NCBI GenBank assembly: GCA_021824385.1
Contig: JAKAKU010000083.1
Span: 1 to 7,859, forward strand
Reading direction: 5' to 3'
Length of the DNA: 7,859 nt
Source of the DNA: a bacterium
Lineage (GTDB): Bacteria > Patescibacteriota > Microgenomatia > UBA8517
Program-made: the position numbers and the translations under genes
The notes under the pieces: model-generated
What the model saw: only the letters and a program-made list of their open reading frames with translations
Database searches by the model: none
What the model was told of the DNA's origin: nothing
Shown: piece by piece, positions 1-5,081 of the stretch
Layout of the letters: the number at the start of each line of letters is the position of its first letter
Numbering within the stretch: position 1 is the first letter of the stretch

Positions 1-285
1 TATGATGACGGAAGTGTTATCGAGTCCCGGCTTGTGAGTTGGCTTTCTGATGCCTTCTCAGAATACGGGCCAAAACTTGAAGGAGTAAAAGGGTCGGTAG
101 ATTCATTAGGTGAAGGTGGCTGGGCAGTCGAATATGCCGAAAGCAAGGGGCTAATTGATTGGACTATGAAGGCAGCGGTTGACTTCCGAGCGATGAGTCA
201 AACAAATCCCAGCTTTACGGGACAAATTCTTTCTGCTATAAGAGGTCAGTTCGGTGGACACCCCGTCTCCGATACAAAACCATGA
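1..285 (+). CDS. gnd: 6-phosphogluconate dehydrogenase (decarboxylating), C-terminal part, 5' truncated by window edge
   Basis: The reading frame is open from base 1, so only the last 94 residues of a larger protein are present. They match the all-helical C-terminal domain of 6-phosphogluconate dehydrogenase: GSVIESRL near the left edge, then GEGGWAVEYAES, then a tail containing NPSFTGQILSAIRGQFGGHPV. This ending is typical of the short, roughly 300-residue GndA/YqeC-like group. The family oxidatively decarboxylates 6-phosphogluconate to ribulose 5-phosphate in the cytosol, making NAD(P)H. The N-terminal nucleotide-binding domain lies outside the window, so cofactor preference cannot be read. 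The stop codon overlaps the start of the next gene as ATGA, which suggests translational coupling with the sugar kinase and a shared role in feeding hexose into the oxidative pentose phosphate branch (inference). A GTG at base 34 is internal, not a real start. Confidence 0.88.
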   Translation, partial: YDDGSVIESRLVSWLSDAFSEYGPKLEGVKGSVDSLGEGGWAVEYAESKGLIDWTMKAAVDFRAMSQTNPSFTGQILSAIRGQFGGHPVSDTKP

Positions 286-1142
286 GCGACGACAACAAAC
301 CAACAAAAAACGCACTTCCATACGTGCTCTTTGATATTGGTGGAACAAATTCCCGAGTTGGGGTGAGTTTTGATGGCCAAACAATTACAGGAACAGAAGT
401 GTTTAAAACACCAAAAGATTTTGATGCAGGAGTAGAAGCAATTGACAATGCTGCAAAAAAACTGCTCTTGGGTACAGCTGCTGGGCTTGTTGCAGGGGGA
501 GTGGCCGGCCCATTAACCTTCGACAAATCTGCAACCGTGAATGCACCACATTTGCCCGGATGGAGCGGGCGCCCATTGAAGCTTGAGCTCTCGACTCGCT
601 TCGGCTGTGAAGTACACCTTGAGAACGACACTGCTATGGCAGGGCTTGGCGAAGCAGCCTTTGGAAGTGGAAAGGAGCACAAAATTGTAGCCTACATGAC
701 TATTTCGACAGGGGTAAATGGGGTGAGGATTATCGATCGAAAACTCGAAACAAATAGTTTGGGTTTTGAAATAGGGCACCAAATTATTGATCTTGATGGC
801 ACGATGCGCCATGCAGACTTAGAAAGTTTAATTTCTGGAAGTGCGCTTGAGCGAAGATATGGTGATAGTGCCGAAAACATTACCAATCCTGCAGTTTGGG
901 AAGAGGAGGCTCGGGTCACTGCATTTGGAATAAATAATATTATTGTTTTTTGGGCTCCAGACATGGTGATATTGGGTGGAAGTCTTATGAAAAAAATGTC
1001 TATTGAGCGAGTTAAAATGCATGTCAAAAATATTTTAAAGCTCTATCCGCAACTTCCTATTATTGTAAAATCTGAGCTTGGGGATTTGGGAGGACTGTGG
1101 GGAGCACTTCATTATTTAAATACAGTTGAAAAAGGAAAGTAG
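282..1142 (+). CDS. ROK-family sugar kinase (glucokinase-like), lacking the zinc-binding cysteine motif
   Basis: This 286-residue protein has the ROK/actin-like ATPase layout. The phosphate-1 motif DIGGTNSRVG is at residues 18-27, the catalytic pair N115-D116 is in HLENDTAMA, the second phosphate loop ISTGVNG is at 141-147, EIGHQ is at 163-167, and the adenosine-side motif ILGGSL is at 230-235. ROK kinases usually phosphorylate glucose, N-acetylmannosamine or related hexoses. The usual CxCGxxGCxE zinc segment after EIGH is absent: residues 172-181 read DGTMRHADLE, and the only cysteine in the protein is C109. The catalytic residues remain, so activity is plausible. Its start overlaps the upstream gnd stop (ATGA) and no strong ribosome binding site is visible, which fits translational coupling. 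With gnd next to it, glucose phosphorylation is a reasonable guess, but substrate cannot be read from sequence. Confidence 0.88.
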   Translation: MSDDNKPTKNALPYVLFDIGGTNSRVGVSFDGQTITGTEVFKTPKDFDAGVEAIDNAAKKLLLGTAAGLVAGGVAGPLTFDKSATVNAPHLPGWSGRPLKLELSTRFGCEVHLENDTAMAGLGEAAFGSGKEHKIVAYMTISTGVNGVRIIDRKLETNSLGFEIGHQIIDLDGTMRHADLESLISGSALERRYGDSAENITNPAVWEEEARVTAFGINNIIVFWAPDMVILGGSLMKKMSIERVKMHVKNILKLYPQLPIIVKSELGDLGGLWGALHYLNTVEKGK

Positions 1143-1145
1143 TAC

Positions 1146-1553
1146 ATGAAGATTGATCGTGTTGTAACACTTGCAACGGCATATATTGAAGACCCTAATG
1201 GGAACGTCTTGCTCCTTAAAAGAGGGACAAAAAGTTCATTGTCTGGCCATTGGCAGTTTGCGGAAGGGAAAATAGAGACAGGGGAGTTTCCCGATGACAC
1301 ACTGGAGCGAGAGGTTTCGGAAGAATTGTCAGTACCAATTATAAAAATGGTCTTCAAGACAGTCTCCCATGTTTTCTTTGAAACTCCTGGAGTTGTTTTC
1401 TTTATTCAGCGAGTGGTATATCTCACTAAACTCGAGTCAAAAGACATCAAACTGAGTGACGAACATGTCGACTGTGGTTGGTTTACCAAGGAGGAACTGC
1501 TCAGATTGCAGTTGGTTCCTGGTGTAAGAGAAGTAATTGAGGCAGTGGGGTAA
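1146..1553 (+). CDS. Nudix hydrolase (MutT-like)
   Basis: This 135-residue protein is the size of a single Nudix domain. The Nudix box runs over residues 41-63, with G41, E47, and REVSEEL at 55-61, so the metal-binding glutamates E56, E59 and E60 are present. The glycine near the end of the consensus is serine here (S62). Upstream, WQFAEGKIE resembles the WxFPGGKxE entry of MutT-type enzymes. Nudix enzymes cleave nucleoside diphosphates linked to another group, for example damaged dNTPs, nucleotide sugars or other pyrophosphates; the substrate is not predictable here. The start ATG lies 3 nt after the ROK stop, with AAGGA at 1132-1136 (9-nt spacing) as ribosome binding site, so it is the third gene of the gnd-ROK operon. 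Its stop codon sits in the loop of a strong hairpin. Confidence 0.9.
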   Translation: MKIDRVVTLATAYIEDPNGNVLLLKRGTKSSLSGHWQFAEGKIETGEFPDDTLEREVSEELSVPIIKMVFKTVSHVFFETPGVVFFIQRVVYLTKLESKDIKLSDEHVDCGWFTKEELLRLQLVPGVREVIEAVG

Positions 1554-1565
1554 AACCACTGCCTC
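1539..1565. terminator. Convergent-gene hairpin, likely bidirectional terminator
   Basis: A perfect 10-bp stem (GAGGCAGTGG at 1539-1548 with CCACTGCCTC at 1556-1565) encloses a 7-nt loop containing the Nudix TAA stop. It lies between the ends of two converging genes (stops at 1553 on + and 1573 on -). No long T-run follows on either side, so termination efficiency is uncertain; it could instead protect the mRNA 3' end. Confidence 0.6.
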
Positions 1566-1572
1566 TTAATCG

Positions 1573-1779
1573 TTACAAACTATCCCACTTATCTACAACT
1601 GGCTTTCTCTTGCTCCTTTGTTTCGGAGTATTGCTTTGAGGTAGTTCATCATTCACTTCAGAATTTAGTTCGGCGATCATCTCAGGATCGATAACCTCTT
1701 TGCCGGTCAACTCTTCTGTCCAGCACCCATTGTGAAATACAAAGCTCCCACGAACAGTTTGCAATATGATTCTTATCAT
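1573..1779 (-). CDS. Hypothetical small protein, 68 aa, divergent from the thioredoxin operon
   Basis: I do not recognise this protein. It has an N-terminal half with beta-strand-like segments (MIRIILQTVRGSFVFHNGCW), an acidic helix-like middle (residues 31-46, DPEMIAELNSEVNDEL), then a hydrophilic basic tail with KQRSKRK (53-59). It has one cysteine (C19), no signal peptide and no membrane segment. The case for a real gene rests on context: the ATG is preceded by GAGGAG (bases 1786-1791 on the minus strand) with 6-nt spacing, a sigma70-like promoter fits 19-54 nt further upstream, and a strong hairpin lies just past its stop. It fills the otherwise empty stretch between two plus-strand operons. 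A link to redox control is possible only by position; no DNA-binding fold is evident. Confidence 0.68.
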   Translation of the reverse strand: MIRIILQTVRGSFVFHNGCWTEELTGKEVIDPEMIAELNSEVNDELPQSNTPKQRSKRKPVVDKWDSL

Positions 1780-1809
1780 ATCTTGCTCCTCACAACTTAT
1801 TGGGGCTGC

Positions 1810-1838
1810 ATTATCCCATGTTGACCAAAAATAATCAA
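1810..1838 (-). promoter_or_regulatory. Candidate promoter for the 68-aa gene
   Basis: Read on the minus strand, TTGATT (1833-1838) is followed after exactly 17 nt by GATAAT (1810-1815). TGG directly precedes the -10 box, an extended -10 arrangement. The start point would fall near 1803, giving a leader of about 24 nt that contains the GAGGAG ribosome binding site. It interleaves with a plus-strand promoter. Confidence 0.5.
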
Positions 1839-1849
1839 AGGAGTATATT
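1821..1849 (+). promoter_or_regulatory. Candidate promoter for the thioredoxin operon
   Basis: TTGACC (1821-1826) and TATATT (1844-1849) are separated by 17 nt, a good sigma70-type match. The predicted start point, near 1856, coincides with the thioredoxin ATG at 1857, which would make the transcript leaderless or nearly so. The AAAGGAG sequence at 1837-1843 lies inside the promoter spacer and would not be in this mRNA. Confidence 0.5.
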
Positions 1850-1856
1850 GAAATTC

Positions 1857-2174
1857 ATGGCATTTACTCCAATCAAAGATAGTGAATTCAAAGAAAAAGT
1901 ACTCGACTCAAAAACACCAGTCCTTGTCGATTTTTGGGCTCCGTGGTGTGGTCCCTGTAAGTTGGCTGAACCAGTTTTGGAAGAACTTGCTACACAGTAC
2001 ACGGGTAAAGTTTCATTTCACAAAATAAATGTAGACGAAGAACAATCACACGCAGGAGAATTAGGGGTGATGTCTATTCCCACAACCATTTTATTTAAAG
2101 AAGGAAAAGAAGTCGGTCGTCAGATCGGGTTTGCAGGAAAAAAGGGCTTTGAAGACCTTCTACAAAAAGCATAA
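1857..2174 (+). CDS. trxA: Thioredoxin
   Basis: The protein is a complete single-domain thioredoxin of 105 residues from this start, the usual family length. The active site WCGPC is at residues 30-34, the buried aspartate D25 precedes it in VDFWAPW, P39 follows in the helix, and the cis-proline is P75 in SIPTT. It reduces protein disulfides in the cytosol and is recycled by the thioredoxin reductase encoded 6 nt downstream. Start choice: ATG 1857 begins the protein just before the first strand (MAFTPIKD). An in-frame TTG at 1848 sits 4 nt after AGGAG (1839-1843), and an in-frame ATG at 1818 and TTG at 1800 would only add an unconserved-looking tail. A promoter -10 box at 1844-1849 favours 1857 for transcripts from that promoter; 1848 remains possible for longer transcripts. 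Confidence 0.95.
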   Translation: MAFTPIKDSEFKEKVLDSKTPVLVDFWAPWCGPCKLAEPVLEELATQYTGKVSFHKINVDEEQSHAGELGVMSIPTTILFKEGKEVGRQIGFAGKKGFEDLLQKA

Positions 2175-2180
2175 TACTCC

Positions 2181-3152
2181 ATGACCTCAGACAGTTTTTT
2201 CGAAAAACCAAAAAATGGTGAACCGTGGGATGTTGCCATAATTGGATCAGGCCCTGCAGGGCTTACCGCTGCCATATACACAACGCGTGGAGCACGTTCA
2301 ACAATAGTCTTTGGCGGTACCGCGTGGGGAGGGCAACTCATGCTCACGAGTGAGGTGGATAATTTCCCCGGATTCCCTGAAGGAATTTTAGGCCCTGACC
2401 TCATGAACAATATGCGAAAACAGGCAGAGCGTTTTGGAACAGAAATTCGTAACCAAGATATTGAGTCTGTTGATTTTTCCGCTTCTCCCTTTGTAATTCA
2501 TGTAAACAACGAACAAGTTTTGGCCAAAACAATTATTGTTGCAACCGGGGCAGCTACAAAATGGCTCGGAATTCCGGGAGAAGACAAACTGCGAGGAAGA
2601 GGCGTAAGTTCATGTGCTCCCTGTGATGCTCCGTTTTTTAAAAACAAAAAAGTGATAGTCGCTGGAGGCGGGGATTCAGCCATGGAGGAAGCACTCGTAC
2701 TTTCAAAATATGCGTCAGAGGTGACGATCGTCCATCGAAGAGATGCCTTTAGAGCCTCAGCCGCAATGCAACAAAAAGTTTTGTCAAATAAAGCGATTAA
2801 GATTTTGTACAATACCGAAATAATCGAACTGTTTGGCGAGCAAAAGTTGGAGAAAGCAAAGTTAAAGTCCACAGAAAAAGGAGAGTGGGAGATGCCAATT
2901 GATGGTCTTTTTGTTGCGATTGGACATATTCCCCAAACAGCAATTTTTAGTAAAACACTCACGGTAAATGAAATTGGATATTTGGTTCGTAACTCACAAG
3001 ATGGATATGAAACAGCAACCAACATACCCGGAGTATTTACTTCAGGGGATGTCCATGATCACCATTACCGGCAGGCGGTAACCGCTGCAGGGTTTGGTGC
3101 AATGTCGGCGCTTGACGCTTTGCGATTTTTAGATATGGAAAAAGAGAACTAA
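2181..3152 (+). CDS. trxB: Thioredoxin reductase (NADPH, FAD-dependent)
   Basis: At 323 residues it has the length of low-molecular-weight bacterial TrxB. The first Rossmann motif GSGPAG (22-27) binds FAD. The redox-active pair is C145/C148, in CAPCD (the common version is CATCD). A second nucleotide fold begins AGGGDSAMEE (161-170). HRRDAFRA (185-192) carries the arginines that read the 2'-phosphate of NADPH. The C-terminal FAD motif is TSGDV (287-291). EVDNFPGFPEG (58-68) and GHIPQT are also typical. The enzyme passes electrons from NADPH to thioredoxin. It follows trxA by 6 nt without an evident ribosome binding site, so the pair is probably co-transcribed and translationally coupled. All key residues are present. 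Confidence 0.96.
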   Translation: MTSDSFFEKPKNGEPWDVAIIGSGPAGLTAAIYTTRGARSTIVFGGTAWGGQLMLTSEVDNFPGFPEGILGPDLMNNMRKQAERFGTEIRNQDIESVDFSASPFVIHVNNEQVLAKTIIVATGAATKWLGIPGEDKLRGRGVSSCAPCDAPFFKNKKVIVAGGGDSAMEEALVLSKYASEVTIVHRRDAFRASAAMQQKVLSNKAIKILYNTEIIELFGEQKLEKAKLKSTEKGEWEMPIDGLFVAIGHIPQTAIFSKTLTVNEIGYLVRNSQDGYETATNIPGVFTSGDVHDHHYRQAVTAAGFGAMSALDALRFLDMEKEN

Positions 3153-3171
3153 ACCTGTTATTGTTTAGAAT

Positions 3172-4089
3172 ATGGCAGCATTAACTCGAAAGCGTACTAC
3201 CAAAAAAATCTCCACCCCTCGTGCAATTTCAGAAGAAAGAATGGTTGAAACTCCAATGCATTCTCACGTAAACACAACCTCTTCAATCTTTTCCCGAGCG
3301 CTCCCGTTTGTCTATGTTGCGCTTCTCGCTTTTGCTTTTGGATTCGGAGTTTTGTGGCAGAAGGTGAACAACTTACAAACTGCCCTTTCTCAAGGCGCTA
3401 CGGTAAACACAGCTACGACAGCAGGTACACAACAAGTGGCACAAGCTACACCAGCTCCTGTTGAGATCAGTACTATTAAGAACCTTTTTGGAAAAGGGCT
3501 TATTACCTTTGGTGATGCAAATAAAAAACTGATTTTCGTGACTGTCGAAGATCCAAGTTGTCCATATTGCCATGTTGCTTCAGGGGATGATCCTGAAATC
3601 AATAAACAATTTGGTTCACAATTTCTTATGACTTCACAAGGAGGCTCGTACGTTCCTCCAATGAAAGAGATCCGTAAACTTGTTGATAACGGAAGTGCTG
3701 GGTTGGTGTATATTTATACCCCTGGGCACGGAAACGGTGAAATGGGCCAAAAAGCCTTATATTGTGCATATGAAAAAGGAAAGTTCTGGCAAGCACATGA
3801 TTTACTATACAGTAATGCAGGATACACGTTACAAAATACAACCGTTCTCAACGATAAATCGAAGTCACAGGTTGTGGCTGACTTTTTGAAGAGTGTAGTG
3901 CCTCCAGCCGACATGAAAGCATGCTTGGATAGTGGAAAATATGACAGTCGATTAACTTCAGACAGCACTGTCGCCTCAAGTCTTAGCGTATCCGGTACTC
4001 CTGGTTTCTTTGTGAACACAACTCGATTTGCAGGTGCATACAGTTATACAGAAATGCAAAGTGCGGTAAGCCAAGCCTTAGGAAGCTAA
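3172..4089 (+). CDS. Membrane-anchored DsbA-like thioredoxin-domain protein
   Basis: This 305-residue protein has three parts. A basic, Lys/Arg-rich cytosolic tail covers about residues 1-42. One transmembrane segment lies around 45-62 (PFVYVALLAFAFGFGVLW). A low-complexity Thr/Ala/Gln linker (about 75-97) leads into a DsbA/BdbD-type thioredoxin domain from about 100. The active site is C130-P-Y-C133, CALYxKGKFWxxHDLL-like residues lie near 198-212, and the cis-proline motif is GTP (275-277). C198 and C251 may form a structural disulfide. Such proteins act outside the membrane, oxidising or isomerising disulfides in exported proteins. It starts 19 nt after trxB with no clear ribosome binding site, so it is probably part of the thioredoxin operon. 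No DsbB, VKOR or CcdA/DsbD partner is in the window, so electron flow direction cannot be assigned. Confidence 0.85.
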   Translation: MAALTRKRTTKKISTPRAISEERMVETPMHSHVNTTSSIFSRALPFVYVALLAFAFGFGVLWQKVNNLQTALSQGATVNTATTAGTQQVAQATPAPVEISTIKNLFGKGLITFGDANKKLIFVTVEDPSCPYCHVASGDDPEINKQFGSQFLMTSQGGSYVPPMKEIRKLVDNGSAGLVYIYTPGHGNGEMGQKALYCAYEKGKFWQAHDLLYSNAGYTLQNTTVLNDKSKSQVVADFLKSVVPPADMKACLDSGKYDSRLTSDSTVASSLSVSGTPGFFVNTTRFAGAYSYTEMQSAVSQALGS

Positions 4090-4095
4090 ATAAAT

Positions 4096-4124
4096 TTGAG
4101 ACTTTTAATGAAATTTGATAGAAT
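4096..4124 (+). promoter_or_regulatory. Promoter of the RRM protein gene
   Basis: TTGAGA (4096-4101) and TAGAAT (4119-4124) are spaced by 17 nt, each five of six to the sigma70 consensus. The start point would be near 4131, leaving a leader of about 35 nt that contains the strong ribosome binding site. It separates the RRM gene from the redox operon ending at 4089. Confidence 0.65.
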
Positions 4125-4148
4125 GCATTCGTTTATTAGTTTATTTGT

Positions 4149-4159
4149 TAAGGAGGTGA
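4149..4159 (+). promoter_or_regulatory. Near-maximal Shine-Dalgarno sequence that decides a GTG start
   Basis: TAAGGAGGTGA is an 11-nt complement to the usual 3' end of 16S rRNA. AGGAGG (4151-4156) lies 9 nt before GTG 4166. An out-of-frame ATG at 4164 is followed at once by TGA (ATGTGA), and TTG 4161 runs into the same stop, so only GTG opens the RRM frame; an in-frame TGA at 4157 excludes anything upstream. Confidence 0.85.
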
Positions 4160-4165
4160 ATTGAT

Positions 4166-4537
4166 GTGAACCCCAATCCCGCAAAATTATTCGTAGGAAA
4201 CTTAAGTTTCAAAACTTCTCATGATGAGCTTGTTCAATATTTCTCAGGTGCAGGGACTGTTGTGGATGCGGTGATTCTCACCGATAAGTTCACCGGTCGT
4301 TCACGTGGTTTTGGATTTGTTGAAATGAGTAATGCTGATGAAGCAAACAAAGCTCGAGAAATGTTTAATGGAAAGGAATTTCAAGGACGAGAACTCATTG
4401 TAAATGATGCTCGACCTGAACAGCCTCGTGAGCCTATGCAGGGAGGAAGTGCTCCTATGGACGCAGCTCAGCCTATGGCTGAGGAAGCTGCTGCTCCAGT
4501 TGAAGCAATGCCTCAGGAGGAAACTCCCGCTCAGTAA
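4166..4537 (+). CDS. RRM-domain RNA-binding protein
   Basis: The protein has 123 residues and one RNA recognition motif, at about 6-84. RNP2 is LFVGNL (8-13) and RNP1 is RGFGFVEM (47-54), so the RNA-stacking aromatics F9, F49 and F51 are all present. The C-terminal 35 or so residues are a low-complexity Ala/Pro/Met/Glu tail (PMAEEAAAPVEAMPQEE) with net negative charge, probably disordered. Short single-RRM proteins occur in cyanobacteria and several other bacterial groups, where they bind RNA and are often tied to stress or cold responses; the targets here are unknown. The gene stands alone with its own promoter, a very strong ribosome binding site and an intrinsic terminator, which suggests high expression. 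Translation must start at GTG, since no in-frame ATG precedes the domain. Confidence 0.92.
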   Translation: MNPNPAKLFVGNLSFKTSHDELVQYFSGAGTVVDAVILTDKFTGRSRGFGFVEMSNADEANKAREMFNGKEFQGRELIVNDARPEQPREPMQGGSAPMDAAQPMAEEAAAPVEAMPQEETPAQ

Positions 4538-4560
4538 CAGCGCTCGTAACGTTATTCAGG

Positions 4561-4585
4561 AAGGTCTCCAGAGATGGAGATTTTT
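4561..4585 (+). terminator. Rho-independent terminator after the RRM gene
   Basis: A 6-bp stem (TCTCCA 4565-4570 with TGGAGA 4575-4580) with a GAGA tetraloop is followed directly by TTTTT (4581-4585). G-U and A-U pairs with 4561-4564 may extend the stem. It lies 24 nt past the RRM stop and before the convergent VOC gene. Confidence 0.75.
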
Positions 4586-4604
4586 CTGTGGAGTAAGTAG
4601 ATAG

Positions 4605-4952
4605 TTAATTTTCAGACCACACCGCAAGTTCGTTTCCATTGGGATCTTCAAAGTGAAAACGTCTGCCACCTGGAAATTTATAAATGTGCTTGGTAATTAT
4701 TCCTCCACTTTGTTCAATCACTTTTACTGTTCCTTCAAGATTTTCAGAATAGAGAATAATGAGTGGTCCTCCGGGTTTTTGAGGTTTTGACTCAGTGGTG
4801 AAGCCGCCTTCAAAGTTGCCATCGGTGAAAGAAACATAGTCTGGTCCGTAATCGGTGAATTTCCAGCCAAACGCAGAAGTATAAAAAGCTTTTGTTGCCT
4901 CAATATCTATTGCGGGGAATTCGATATAATCTAAAAAATTCTGCTTTTTCAT
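4605..4952 (-). CDS. Glyoxalase/bleomycin-resistance (VOC) superfamily protein
   Basis: The 115-residue product is one VOC unit of two beta-alpha-beta-beta-beta modules. DYIEFPAIDIEATKAFYTSAFGWKF (from residue 8) is the classic first module. A second module begins at about GGPLIILYSENLEGTVKVIE, and FHFEDPNGNELAVWSE (99-114) is the characteristic ending. E11 and E108 are likely metal ligands; the residue that is often His two positions before E11 is Y9, so metal binding may be altered. It resembles the group annotated as predicted lactoylglutathione-lyase-related enzymes, whose substrates are mostly unknown. The frame is open further upstream, but that part runs through the tRNA-Gln gene, so ATG 4952 is chosen. 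No ribosome binding site is evident and the start is 9 nt from the tRNA 3' end, on the same strand. Confidence 0.88.
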   Translation of the reverse strand: MKKQNFLDYIEFPAIDIEATKAFYTSAFGWKFTDYGPDYVSFTDGNFEGGFTTESKPQKPGGPLIILYSENLEGTVKVIEQSGGIITKHIYKFPGGRRFHFEDPNGNELAVWSEN

Positions 4953-4961
4953 TGCTGCTTG

Positions 4962-5032
4962 CTGCCCGACAGGGATTCGAACCCCAATTAACGGATCCAA
5001 AGTCCGCTGTCCTGCCTTTAGACGATCGGGCA
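4962..5032 (-). tRNA. tRNA-Gln (anticodon TTG)
   Basis: Read on the minus strand it folds into a full cloverleaf. The acceptor stem TGCCCGA/TCGGGCA is 7 perfect pairs. The D stem is GTCT/GGAC, the anticodon stem GCGGA/TCCGT has loop CTTTGGA (anticodon TTG, reads CAA), and the T arm contains GGTTCGAATCC. The discriminator base is G, as usual for tRNA-Gln. CCA is not encoded; the next bases are CAA, so tailing by a CCA-adding enzyme is required. Confidence 0.95.
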
Positions 5033-5052
5033 ATACTACTTAGGTACGCAGT

Positions 5053-5081
5053 ATTATATAATATTTCTTCGTATGTCTCAC
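5053..5081 (-). promoter_or_regulatory. Candidate promoter for tRNA-Gln and the VOC gene
   Basis: On the minus strand a perfect TATAAT (5053-5058) is preceded after 17 nt by GTGAGA (5076-5081), a four-of-six -35 match. The start point would be near 5046, about 14 nt before the tRNA 5' end. The -35 region overlaps the first codons of the divergent metallophosphoesterase gene. Confidence 0.5.
5057..5062 (+). promoter_or_regulatory. -10 box for the metallophosphoesterase gene, leaderless arrangement
   Basis: A perfect plus-strand TATAAT overlaps the minus-strand TATAAT within the 10-bp palindrome ATTATATAAT (5053-5062). It ends 10 nt before ATG 5073, so a start point 6-8 nt downstream would leave a leader of only a few bases. 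No good -35 box is visible and no ribosome binding site precedes the ATG. Confidence 0.45.

Noticed and set aside
236..812. Minus-strand open frames inside the ROK kinase gene
   Set aside because: They have no recognisable protein features and lie wholly opposite a well-supported kinase gene.
3166..3171. TAGAAT directly before the DsbA-like start as a -10 box
   Set aside because: It abuts the ATG, so transcription would start inside the gene, and no -35 fits; co-transcription with trxB is simpler.
4953..5033. N-terminal extension of the VOC protein to 5033
   Set aside because: The added codons coincide exactly with the tRNA-Gln gene, and the VOC fold begins right after the internal Met at 4952.
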